DNA of 64,000 bases from Erwinia sp. E_sp_B01_1 (GTDB lineage Bacteria > Pseudomonadota > Gammaproteobacteria > Enterobacterales > Enterobacteriaceae): contig NZ_CP142208.1 in assembly GCF_036865545.1 (NCBI RefSeq), positions 3,658,001-3,722,000 on the forward strand, read 5' to 3'. The notes beneath the pieces were generated by a model that saw only the letters and a list, made by a program, of their open reading frames with translations, made no database searches and had not been told where the DNA came from. Of the stretch, positions 41,295 through 49,592 are shown piece after piece. The position numbers and the translations under genes are program-made. Within the stretch, counting starts at the first letter, position 1, and every line of letters begins with the position of its first letter.

Positions 41295-42374
41295 TTATAT
41301 CGGCCTGAATCTGGCGAATGCGCTCTCTCGATACGACGTAATCGGCCCCGATCTCTTCGAGGGTCTTTTTTCTTCGACGAACCCCCAGCGGCGTTGGGCA
41401 ATGTCGACCTTCATTTCACTGCTTTTATCGAAGTAAGATTCGATATCTTCCAGTAAAACGGCTTCAAGTTTATTCAATGGGCAGTTTATAAGCCGTTTTG
41501 GAACGATCAAGACGGATTCAAGCGCTAGGTAGTCAATGTCACCATTCTGAATGGCGATGATCTCTTCCCGTAACCTGTCTCTGAATGCCAATAACTGTGT
41601 GATACTTCCTTTTCCCCAGGTCGGAATGGCTACTAATTGCTCATATTCGGCATGCAGAATAGCCTGCAACATCTCGCCCATATCTTCCGTTTTAAGATAG
41701 CGACCAAATTTTTCCAGTGCTTTCGTATATTTGGTTTCCACGCCCGCAAGGCTCAACCGCATCTGGCTGATATCCACCTTCGCGAAATCAATGCCCATAT
41801 TAGCAGTGTCGATAGCCTCAACGGCAGGTGCAGACTGAGCCAACTGTTGCAATTCTTTAAAAGTATCAATATACAGCACACCGACGCCAGGCTGTTCAGC
41901 CAGCTCGTTGACTGACAACGTGATGAGTTCTCCGAAGGTTTCACCAGGCACAAAATCTGGGTTTATCAGTTGAATGTTTTTCAATCGCTTGATTAATTTC
42001 ATAAATCGTTCAGGCAATTGAATCGTCTCCAGCGAGGTGGATAAGGCGGGGATCCGCAGGCATTCCATCATCGGTTCATCACGTGCTACCTCGGGCTTTT
42101 CCTCAAACTCAGTTTCAACCTGCCTGATTTCCGCGCCATATACGTGAGGCGTCTGCCCGAGGGGGAGCGAAATCTCTACTGCTCGCAGCAAATCCGCAAA
42201 ATAGACATTTTTCTTCAATGCCATGAATTGCTGCATGCTGAGTTTTTCACAGAGCTCCCAGGCACTGAGCGTTTCTCCGGGCGTGAGCTGACTTTCTTCG
42301 ACCAGGTTATGGATGAGTTTATTGAGAGCTCGGTCGAGCTGAAGTTGATCTGCAACGATGTCAATTTTTTCCAT
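41295..42374 (-). CDS. N-terminal part of the sigma/alpha-CTD-like protein
   Basis: 359 residues as read, but only the first 331 look native; after DIAQRRWG the frame shifts at GGGGG (41386-41382, minus strand) and the tail KRPSKRSGPITSYRESAFAR is out of frame. One added G gives RRWG-VRRRKKTLEEIG, the expected run into sigma region 4. Residues 245-270 (QLVAIPTWGKGSITQLLAFR) and 155-180 (NELAEQPGVG) resemble the helix-hairpin-helix of the RNA polymerase alpha C-terminal domain. The gene starts one base after the helicase stop, so they are one operon. Role unknown; DNA binding or RNA polymerase mimicry is inferred. Confidence 0.65.
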   Translation of the reverse strand: MEKIDIVADQLQLDRALNKLIHNLVEESQLTPGETLSAWELCEKLSMQQFMALKKNVYFADLLRAVEISLPLGQTPHVYGAEIRQVETEFEEKPEVARDEPMMECLRIPALSTSLETIQLPERFMKLIKRLKNIQLINPDFVPGETFGELITLSVNELAEQPGVGVLYIDTFKELQQLAQSAPAVEAIDTANMGIDFAKVDISQMRLSLAGVETKYTKALEKFGRYLKTEDMGEMLQAILHAEYEQLVAIPTWGKGSITQLLAFRDRLREEIIAIQNGDIDYLALESVLIVPKRLINCPLNKLEAVLLEDIESYFDKSSEMKVDIAQRRWGFVEEKRPSKRSGPITSYRESAFARFRPI

Positions 42375-42375
42375 A

Positions 42376-44622
42376 TTAAAGCGCGTCTTTTAGCTTTTTG
42401 AGAAACACGAATGCCGATTGATATTTGTTCTTAATCTGTTCCTGCACATCCGACGGTAATTGCTTAAAGCTGACAAGGTTCAAAGGCTGTCCCCGGTACG
42501 TTTCGATCCACGGGCAAACTTCCACTTCCTTCACCGGCATATCACTCACGTCCTGCGGGGCTGTCACTTTAATTCGGGCACTGACAAGGTTGTCGTAATC
42601 TGGCAGAAGCTGTTGAGTCTCTTTTTCGCTGAATTCGTACAACGGGTTCACGCCGAAATTCAATGAAATCGTGTAAAAACTTGGTGCCATATTGTTCTCC
42701 CCGATAAAGGTATCGAGAAATTCAATCAGTCTCGTGCGCATGGAAGGAATATCCACGTCTTCATTGAATGCGGCTGTCAGGTAGCTCAAATATGAGCCGA
42801 AATGGGTGGCAATTTGATCAAAGCTAACGTCATCTAACTCTTGTTCCAGTTCTGCAATGGAGGGCAACTCGTCATTTTTTTCGCGATATCGGCGCAACTT
42901 ATCCAGCAGTACATCGCGGCTATTAAGCTGCATTTTCATGTCTTCCAGCAGAGCCAGTACTTTCGCCGCCTCTGCGCTGAATTGCACCTCCAGTGAAGTA
43001 TCATGGTAAACCCCGGGCGCGTCCATCTCCTCCGGATCATCAATAGTGCTGTCGTGATACCTTGGCTGCTGTTCAATCTCTTTTGCTAGGCCCTTAATCT
43101 CATTCAACCGCTCAAGGGATCCAACAAAATCTAAGACATGAACAAACTCTTTATTTGGCGTTTTGCGCAACCCACGTCCTAACTGCTGTAACCAGATTGT
43201 ACGTGACCCGGTATAACGCATAAAGATCAATAGGTTGGTTTCGGGAATATCAATACCTTCATTGAAAAGGTCGCAAACCAAAATGTATTTATAATCCCCT
43301 TCCCTGAACAATCGAATATTTTCTCGCCGTTCCTGGTCATACATTTTTGAGTGTACAAGGGTAGCCGTGCCGGGCTCAAAGAACGCAATAAGATGATTCA
43401 TATGCTGGATATTCCGGCAAAAGATGATCCCTTTTACGTCCTCTATCCCCTGCTCAGTCACTGTTTTGTCGATGAGGCGGACAATCTCATGATCTTTTTT
43501 ATGCAAAAAAAGCAGTTTATCGATATCGGATAGAGAAAGACCGCTCTCAAGCTGGTCGATCTTATCCTGATCCAGATCGTCAAGCAGGACAAGATATTTG
43601 GGGAATGCCAGTTTTTTATTTTTGAGTGCCCAAACCAGATCGAATTTACCGATATGCCCATCGGCGCCACCAAAGAAACTCACTACATCGCGATTATCCG
43701 TCCGGTACGGGGTCGCGGTTAGGCCAATCAGGAGTTGCGGCTGGAAAAGCGACACCACCGCAGAATAGGTTTTTGCCAGCGTATGGTGGGCTTCATCGAC
43801 AATGACGTAATCAAATGCCCCTGCAGATAACGCATCGAGTTTGCTATAGAGCGTATCAAATGACGCAAAGACGAAATCTGTCTCTTCGGGATGTGTGCCG
43901 CCGAAACAGGCAGAAAAACTGTAGTTACCAATGCCCAAAACGTTTTTAAATGCGGTAACAGATTGCAGTAAAATCTCGACCTGATGTGCCAGAAATAGCA
44001 CTCTTGGCCTGCGGCTATTTTGTTGGATTAAGCGCTTAATTAAGTGGGCAACGGTATAGGTTTTGCCTAATCCCGTCGCCATTTCAATCAGCAGTTTTGA
44101 CTTTCCTGCCGCATGAAGTGCAAGGGCTTCGTTAATCACATCCTGCTGGTAAGTTCGTGGCTTAATGTCACGGCCAATCTCGGAATGCTTAATGACCCAC
44201 AGATTTTGCAACTCATCCCTGTCTATCAACTCAACGCCGAGTCGTAACGCCCGCGCCTTCACTTCAGAGGTAAACCAGGAGTTGGTAACTAAAATTTTAT
44301 AGGTAACATTTGCCAGCGTGGCGCCGGTAACTAGTTGATTAAGAGCCTTCACATCTACTGTCGTACCCAGTTGGCGCTGTTTCACCTCAATGGCAAACTT
44401 TCGCCTCCCTTTCCAGGCGAAAATATCGACCCCGCCATCACCGTGTTTGAATTCTTTGCCTGTTTGGGTAATTTCGGCATCGGTCCATCCCGATGCAACA
44501 AACAAATCGCGAACGAAAATTTCAAAGTCCGAAGAGGAAAGATTATCAATGTCTTTAAATTCCGCGATTAAAGGTTTGTACTGCGGAATGACAGAAACCG
44601 TCATAGCACCATTATCCTCCAT
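42376..44622 (-). CDS. Mrr-type nuclease fused to SF2 DEAH helicase
   Basis: 748 residues. N-terminal restriction-endonuclease (Mrr_cat) domain: FEIFVRDLFVASGW (residues 33-46), D66 in GGVDIFAWKG and E79-x-K81 in FAIEVKQRQ. Then an HsdR/UvrB-like SF2 helicase: Walker A MATGLGKTYTVAHL (181-194), motif II VDEAHHTLAK (275-284), LTATPYRTD, and motif VI QLGRGLRK. The last 200 residues are unassigned. It heads the operon with the sigma-like gene. The architecture fits a DNA-translocating defence nuclease; no named system was matched with confidence. Confidence 0.8.
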   Translation of the reverse strand: MEDNGAMTVSVIPQYKPLIAEFKDIDNLSSSDFEIFVRDLFVASGWTDAEITQTGKEFKHGDGGVDIFAWKGRRKFAIEVKQRQLGTTVDVKALNQLVTGATLANVTYKILVTNSWFTSEVKARALRLGVELIDRDELQNLWVIKHSEIGRDIKPRTYQQDVINEALALHAAGKSKLLIEMATGLGKTYTVAHLIKRLIQQNSRRPRVLFLAHQVEILLQSVTAFKNVLGIGNYSFSACFGGTHPEETDFVFASFDTLYSKLDALSAGAFDYVIVDEAHHTLAKTYSAVVSLFQPQLLIGLTATPYRTDNRDVVSFFGGADGHIGKFDLVWALKNKKLAFPKYLVLLDDLDQDKIDQLESGLSLSDIDKLLFLHKKDHEIVRLIDKTVTEQGIEDVKGIIFCRNIQHMNHLIAFFEPGTATLVHSKMYDQERRENIRLFREGDYKYILVCDLFNEGIDIPETNLLIFMRYTGSRTIWLQQLGRGLRKTPNKEFVHVLDFVGSLERLNEIKGLAKEIEQQPRYHDSTIDDPEEMDAPGVYHDTSLEVQFSAEAAKVLALLEDMKMQLNSRDVLLDKLRRYREKNDELPSIAELEQELDDVSFDQIATHFGSYLSYLTAAFNEDVDIPSMRTRLIEFLDTFIGENNMAPSFYTISLNFGVNPLYEFSEKETQQLLPDYDNLVSARIKVTAPQDVSDMPVKEVEVCPWIETYRGQPLNLVSFKQLPSDVQEQIKNKYQSAFVFLKKLKDAL

Positions 44623-44890
44623 AAAACAACCACCTTAGCTTAACAGCTACATATTCCCACGAAATATAGGCCGACTTGCCGGGGGGCGCTAAACTTCCCG
44701 CCGTGAACAACGTTCACCAATGTAACTAGGAAATAGAGATTTCTCTCGAACCTGGTTAAGAGATACTGATAAAGCTGATGCGTGCAATCGAAACCAAGGG
44801 TGGCCTCCACTTGGAAGCCTGCGCGATTGCTGGCGGTGGTACCGATGGTGGATGTGGCGAAAAATATCAGCTCGCCATCTGCCAGCCCAC
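44623..44890. other. Spacer between the helicase operon and the TIR fusion gene
   Basis: 268 bases. The helicase promoter should lie here. A minus-strand frame reads through part of it (ADIFRHIHHRYHRQQ) but begins inside the TIR gene in another frame and matches nothing I know; it may be debris of a lost gene. Confidence 0.35.
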
Positions 44891-46870
44891 CTACGACTTG
44901 CCCAAAAGCTCACCCACACAATGGTGCATCGCATGACCGCTCCTAACAGAGATAGCAGGCAGCTTGCGCGCCTGAGCCGGGACAATCGGAGAATCGTCTA
45001 GATTAAAAAGCCATACCTTGATCTTGCCATATTCCTGCTGGTTTATTGCTAGACTCATTTCGTCATAGCACCACGGACTCTGGGCATACTGGCGGCTCCA
45101 AAGAATAGCACAAACATCGCTGCGGAGAACCGCTTGCTCGATGGTTGCTGTGATCATCTGATCTGGCCTGATTTCCTCGTCACCAACCAAGACCTCAATA
45201 CCCTCTTTTAATAGGGCAGCACGCAGTGCATTCGCCATTGCTGAGTCCTGATGAGCAAAACTTACGAAGACCACTTTCGGTCTCTCTGGGCAGGGACTCG
45301 ACTGCATTCGATCTAACATAAGCCTATTAGCGATCTCAATCGTATGTTCAACGCCATCAATGTCGCACAAAATGCTTGAGTCAAATCCCGGATTAAGTCG
45401 CGACCAATCCCGGCGCTCGTATGAGCGCTGCGCCACTCCACCAAGAAATGCGAACGGAATGATTGGAAGACCTTTGGCCTCAGCAAGATGCAAAAGTGTA
45501 CTAGCCGTTTGCGAAACCTTCCCTCCAAGAGCAACAACCACGTCAGCCTTCTCCAGTGCCTGAATCTGGGCCAAAAACCAAGACTGGAACCATACATCTT
45601 CCTCATTGCCCTCTGGGCCAGGGTAGTTCCAATCCTGGATTACGAGCCCAGGCCGTCCGAGTGTTTTGCGTAGAAGGCATCGCTTTTCCTCAACCGTTGA
45701 ATGGGTGGGACTATGGAACTGGATTACACCACCACACTTAGCGTCCGCATAGCCCATTGCTGCGTAGTAGTCGACCGAATCAGGAAACGGGCTACATATA
45801 AGTAGCTGCACTCCTGCTTTCGCGAGAACATGGCCAAGGGTCAACGACACCTTGTGCAAACGTGGAAGTTCAGCATCAGCATCAGCGGTCTCACCGGTGT
45901 GACCACCTATGACGAATACAGATTTCACCCGAGAATCAAGCGGAACATCCGACTCTGAAGAAGGCGCGACTTGCACCAATTCTGCCTCTGATCCGAACAA
46001 TCCAGCTCGAACCGTGTGAATAAAAAACGAAACAGCGTTCCTTGCGGACAAATCTCGAAACTTACCTTTCGCGGCGTCCTCAATTTTTTCTTTTCTTGTG
46101 TCCGCGTAGTCAGAAATGCCGCGAATGGCCACGGCCCGCGGGGCTGGAGTACGAACAGTCGCAGCATCATGCACTCCTGCCGACTCCATTTCTAGCGCCG
46201 CAACCTTACGATCATGTTCGCGGATGATCCAATCCACAAACCCTGTGCCCTTACCTACTACTGGGCCGCTGGCCAACTTGCGATCATCACCGGCAAATAG
46301 CTTGCAGCTACCGCGCAGGATCAGGTCTTTACTAGCAAGGGCGAGCTTTATCTCTTCTGAGATGAGCTCAGCCCTGAAATTTTGCGTGTCTTGCTGCCAC
46401 CGCTTGTAATAGTCTCTGTTAGTGTGTGCGAAGAATTGAAACCTATTGAGTAGCCTCAACGAGCTTTGAAATTGGTTACCTGAAGTGGTAAAGCTCCAGT
46501 TCTTACCCTCCCCAAGGGTTGCAGAATTTGCCATGTACTCATTCACAGTGTCCGGAATAAATACATCGCCGGGCTCCATGTCGTTTACCAGTGATCCTGC
46601 TATGCCCAGCACCACGATATTGGCAGGATTCAGCTTCTCGATAAGTGCTGAAGTAAGACTAGCGGATCGGGTGTTGCCCATCTTCCCAGCTGCGAACACT
46701 GCCACTTCGAAGTTTCTGTTAAGAGTAGGCGAGGCGATTTTGCCAAAGAAACCTGTCAGAGCAACATCTATCTGCTCTTGTGATTTAAAATCAGGCCCTA
46801 GCATCTCTATGACAACATCAAACTCCTCGCTTAGAGCCACATACAGCAGGATATCGATACCCTTATCCAT
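44891..46870 (-). CDS. Nucleoside phosphorylase-SLOG-TIR fusion protein
   Basis: 659 residues in three domains. Residues 1-290 are a PNP/MTA-nucleosidase-like domain: GIAGSL (89-94), AALEMESAGVHDAA (224-237) and RGISDYAD with D254, all intact. Residues 315-515 are a SLOG (Rossmann-like, LOG/Thoeris-ThsA type) domain with VFVIGGHTGE at its start and ADVVVALGGKVSQTASTLL (442-460). Residues 532-659 are a TIR domain (KVVFVSFAHQDSAMANALRA) with the catalytic-type glutamate E604 in SPWCYDEMSLAI. TIR domains of this kind hydrolyse or cyclise NAD and SLOG domains bind such nucleotides. Inference: a self-contained NAD-depleting or nucleotide-signalling defence protein with its own sensor. It stands alone, transcribed toward the helicase operon. 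Confidence 0.8.
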   Translation of the reverse strand: MDKGIDILLYVALSEEFDVVIEMLGPDFKSQEQIDVALTGFFGKIASPTLNRNFEVAVFAAGKMGNTRSASLTSALIEKLNPANIVVLGIAGSLVNDMEPGDVFIPDTVNEYMANSATLGEGKNWSFTTSGNQFQSSLRLLNRFQFFAHTNRDYYKRWQQDTQNFRAELISEEIKLALASKDLILRGSCKLFAGDDRKLASGPVVGKGTGFVDWIIREHDRKVAALEMESAGVHDAATVRTPAPRAVAIRGISDYADTRKEKIEDAAKGKFRDLSARNAVSFFIHTVRAGLFGSEAELVQVAPSSESDVPLDSRVKSVFVIGGHTGETADADAELPRLHKVSLTLGHVLAKAGVQLLICSPFPDSVDYYAAMGYADAKCGGVIQFHSPTHSTVEEKRCLLRKTLGRPGLVIQDWNYPGPEGNEEDVWFQSWFLAQIQALEKADVVVALGGKVSQTASTLLHLAEAKGLPIIPFAFLGGVAQRSYERRDWSRLNPGFDSSILCDIDGVEHTIEIANRLMLDRMQSSPCPERPKVVFVSFAHQDSAMANALRAALLKEGIEVLVGDEEIRPDQMITATIEQAVLRSDVCAILWSRQYAQSPWCYDEMSLAINQQEYGKIKVWLFNLDDSPIVPAQARKLPAISVRSGHAMHHCVGELLGKS

Positions 46871-46917
46871 ATCTTGTTACCTTCCATAATGTTGATTTAC
46901 GTGGTTGGATCCGCTGC

Positions 46918-47052
46918 TCACTGCGACCACTTAATGCCCCGAAGGGTAACATCAGAGATCGCATTTTTACGGCAAAGTTCGCGAGCGAAAATACTCGTTT
47001 AGGCTTCGCGGATAATACTGATGATTTGATCGTCAGAGAAACACTTCTTCAT
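46918..47052 (-). pseudogene. IS3-family transposase orfA remnant
   Basis: Starts MKKCFSDDQIISIIREA, then an in-frame stop, then SIFARELCRKNAISDVTL and W, the helix-turn-helix start of IS3-family OrfA (usually ...DDQIISILREAEAGVSARELC RKHAISDATFYTW...). Stop codons and a lost remainder show that it is dead. It sits at the right side of the defence cluster. The other bases between 46871 and 47264 hold no further recognisable feature. Confidence 0.7.
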
Positions 47053-47264
47053 GGGATTCCCTCACTTTGATAATGAAGACATTACTAACATCACGGTGTA
47101 CTAATCATTAGGGAGCAGGTCAACCATACAATCAGTGAACTTTGCCGTGCTAAAATTTCCGTCTATTGTTTATAACTGCCTAATTACTTAAACGATAGCA
47201 GATGTACAAATTGCTCCTGCGCATACTTAAAGGCATAGAAAAAACTGAACAGGTGTAACAGTTG

Positions 47265-47738
47265 ATGGATAAAACGCTTGAACTATCGCTCTCACCGGTT
47301 AAGGCCCAGGTAGGTAACGCCCCGGCTCAGGCAGCCATCTTTTTTGAAGGAAATCCAACAGGCTTCGTGATTGACGGAGTGTTGCTTGAAGCCGCGCTAA
47401 GAGTCGATGAGCGCCGCTTTCTGATGTTTGTTACTGATGACATTATTTATGAAGAGATGCTGACGATCCTGCTACTCGATCTTTCTCGAGGCATAGTAGA
47501 TAAATTGGTTATCGGAAGTGCTTACAATTCAGGCTGCTTTGAAGATTTAAAGGTCCTGCCCCATTTAGCAAGCTTCAGCTTTATCGGCGATACAACCTGG
47601 ACCGTGAGAGTCTTGCCAACCCCATCGTTACGGCTACCCTTCTCCGATCCTCGCGGTGTAAGCCGTCCAGTGGGATTAAGAAAATACATCGATATCTCCG
47701 CTAACCCTCCACCAGCCAGAGCAAATGATAGTCGTTAA
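47265..47738 (+). CDS. Conserved-looking hypothetical protein
   Basis: 157 residues from the ATG at 47265 (MDKTLELSLSPVKAQVGNAP); the TTG one codon earlier is an alternative. No signal peptide, no membrane segment, no known motif. The sequence has balanced, protein-like composition (LEAALRVDERRFLMFVTDDI). It lies between the IS remnant and the RIO kinase gene and may be either island or backbone. Confidence 0.6.
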   Translation: MDKTLELSLSPVKAQVGNAPAQAAIFFEGNPTGFVIDGVLLEAALRVDERRFLMFVTDDIIYEEMLTILLLDLSRGIVDKLVIGSAYNSGCFEDLKVLPHLASFSFIGDTTWTVRVLPTPSLRLPFSDPRGVSRPVGLRKYIDISANPPPARANDSR

Positions 47739-48094
47739 GGCAATCTACAGACTTATTTCATATCGCCAGAACAGGCGGCAAAGCTGCAAGACGCCAGGGT
47801 ATTGATACAAACTCAGGGATAAAAACAAGTTTCGCTCTAAAAAAGTCCCTATAAACAATAAATTAAAAAATCAACACGGACTTTGCCACCGCTATTCCCC
47901 TCACCCCCATACAGTCAGGCCTTTCTGGCGCACAGGGTGAAAACCTGGCGGGGTTTTTTATGCCTGTAATTTCTCGAAAATCCCCGCAATTTTTCGGTAA
48001 GATTGCTTCCATTGTTCAAACTCTGCCAATTTTTTCACTATCGTCCTCTCTGGTATTGATACGAAAAGCGGCTGAAATAAGGTATAAAAGCCGC
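47739..48094. other. Intergenic region before the RIO kinase
   Basis: 356 bases. Contains an AT-rich part and a possible weak hairpin ending in CGGGGTTTTTT near 47950. The RIO kinase promoter is expected here. The frame of the kinase is open back to 47960 but the first 45 codons look non-native. Confidence 0.4.
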
Positions 48095-48949
48095 ATGAAA
48101 ATCCCAAACAGAATCCAGCCTCTGGTCGACGATGGCCTGATAGATGAAGTGCTTCAGCGACTCAAAAGCGGTAAAGAAGCAGATGTGTACACCGTTTTAT
48201 GTGGCGACAAGATCCAGTGTGCCAAGGTGTACAAAGAAGCTACGCAGCGCAGCTTCAAGCAGGCGGTGCAGTATCAGGAAGGACGTAAAAACCGTAATTC
48301 CCGCAACACCCGTGCGATGCAAAAAGGCTCGAAATTTGGACGCAAGCAACAGGAAGAGTCCTGGCAAATGGCGGAAGTCAACGCGTTGTTCCGTCTGGCT
48401 GATGCCGGAGTCCGCGTGCCCCAGCCTTACATCTGTGTTGATGGTGTGTTGCTGATGGAGCTGGTCACGGACGCTGATGGCGCGGTTGCTCCACGCCTTG
48501 GTGATGTGATCTTATCCGAAGAAAGTGCCGTTGCTGATTTCCATACGATGATCCGCAATATCGTACGCATGTTATGTGCCGGCATTGTCCATGGTGATTT
48601 GTCAGAGTTTAACGTGCTGCTTGATGCGCAGGGACCGGTGATTATCGACCTGCCACAGGCTGTAGATGCTGCCGCCAATAATCTTGCCGCTTCCATGTTT
48701 GAACGTGACGTTAATAACATCACGGCTTACTACGGTCAGTTTGCCCCGCAACTCTTGCAGACACGTTATGCAAAAGAGATCTGGCTGTTATATGAAGATG
48801 GAAAATTAACGCCAGAAACGCCGCTGACCGGTCTGTTTGTAGAAGATAACCATGAAGTGGATATGGGCTCGCTGATGGATGAAATCATTTCAGCAGAAGA
48901 TGAATATTATGATCGCCAGCGGGCCATTAAAGAGCGCGACGATGAGTAA
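48095..48949 (+). CDS. RIO1-type serine protein kinase
   Basis: 284 residues from MKIPNRIQPLVDDGLIDEVL. Atypical protein kinase of the RIO family: ATP-binding KSGKEADVYTV, catalytic loop HGDLSEFNVLL (H-x-D) and metal-binding IDLPQAVD. Bacterial RIO kinases are uncommon but are regular in Erwinia/Pantoea and some other enterobacteria; their substrate is unknown. The acidic C terminus (ISAEDEYYDRQRAIKERDDE) is typical. Confidence 0.9.
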   Translation: MKIPNRIQPLVDDGLIDEVLQRLKSGKEADVYTVLCGDKIQCAKVYKEATQRSFKQAVQYQEGRKNRNSRNTRAMQKGSKFGRKQQEESWQMAEVNALFRLADAGVRVPQPYICVDGVLLMELVTDADGAVAPRLGDVILSEESAVADFHTMIRNIVRMLCAGIVHGDLSEFNVLLDAQGPVIIDLPQAVDAAANNLAASMFERDVNNITAYYGQFAPQLLQTRYAKEIWLLYEDGKLTPETPLTGLFVEDNHEVDMGSLMDEIISAEDEYYDRQRAIKERDDE

Positions 48950-49089
48950 ATGCCGGACCGGGATAAGTCATTAACAGGATATTTTCGACACAGGGAACCT
49001 GTCAGAAAGGTTTCCCGCCTCGGGGAGCGTAAATCAGTTCAGTATCTTTAGAATTACGACAGTTCTCCGTCCTCTTCAGGAAAGCTGGA

Positions 49090-49122
49090 AGCCCACTTGC
49101 AGAACACTGGTGGGCTTTTTTG
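49090..49122 (+). terminator. Terminator-like hairpin after the RIO kinase
   Basis: AGCCCAC-loop-GTGGGCT followed by T6. It lies 140 bases beyond the kinase stop. Confidence 0.75.
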
Positions 49123-49363
49123 TGTCCTGCTGGCTCCGGGCGTTCAGTTATTTTCACCTGCACATTTTTCCCGTGACGCCTCTGCTTTTTTACTTCCCAA
49201 CTTTTCAGTTACCTTCTGTTTTTTTATTCCTCCAGCCATTCGCCTGATGCCCCACTCCTCAATCTTGTGTGATCCCCTTATCATTTCACTACAAAAGTGC
49301 GCTGCCTTTAAAGCCGCAACTTTTCCTTATTAATAACTCACTAATCAATGTGTTACGTCCGGA

Positions 49364-49377
49364 TGCACAAATGTGCC
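49364..49377. promoter_or_regulatory. Candidate SorC operator 1
   Basis: TGCACA-AA-TGTGCC, an inverted repeat differing by one base from the copy at 49507. A further half site, ATTGTGCA, follows at 49401. Placed 216 bases upstream of sorC. Confidence 0.45.
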
Positions 49378-49506
49378 ACAGCACGCACATCTTATGGACA
49401 ATTGTGCAAGATAATCGCGGAATTCTGCCTGATGATTCAGCAGATTATTACTTTGAAAATCGGTCTGGATAGGCGTAAATCAGCACATGAACGGAGCAAT
49501 GGAGTT

Positions 49507-49520
49507 TGCACAAATGTGCA
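49507..49520. promoter_or_regulatory. Candidate SorC operator 2
   Basis: TGCACA-AA-TGTGCA, a perfect inverted repeat with a two-base centre, 73 bases upstream of the sorC start. Two near-identical sites about 143 bases apart suggest cooperative binding and DNA looping by the tetrameric SorC regulator. Confidence 0.5.
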
Positions 49521-49592
49521 GAGGGTGAGTGTTCAGGTCCATCACGCTCTCTCCGGCCAATGAGATTGCCCGGTACGATTCAGAGGAAAAAG

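Larger units (their letters stand above)
48950..49592. other. Long regulatory region upstream of sorC
   Basis: 643 bases with a terminator at 49090-49122 and operator-like repeats near 49364 and 49507. Several short frames cross it without recognisable products. The AT-rich stretch 49200-49350 may hold promoters. Confidence 0.45.

Noticed and set aside
44689..44985. 98-codon minus-strand frame overlapping the TIR gene end
   Set aside because: It starts inside the TIR gene in another frame, is rich in Arg/Trp/Ser from GC-rich antisense-like reading, and has no ribosome site.
47960..48094. 45-codon N-terminal extension of the RIO kinase
   Set aside because: The extension is not RIO-like; the ATG at 48095 begins the conserved MKIPNRIQPLVDDG segment.
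25490..49125. Similar GGGCTTTTTTGT-TCCT ends of the terminators at 25496 and 49090 as an att duplication
   Set aside because: The similarity is limited to a generic GC stem and T run; the tmRNA 3' end itself is not repeated at the right copy.
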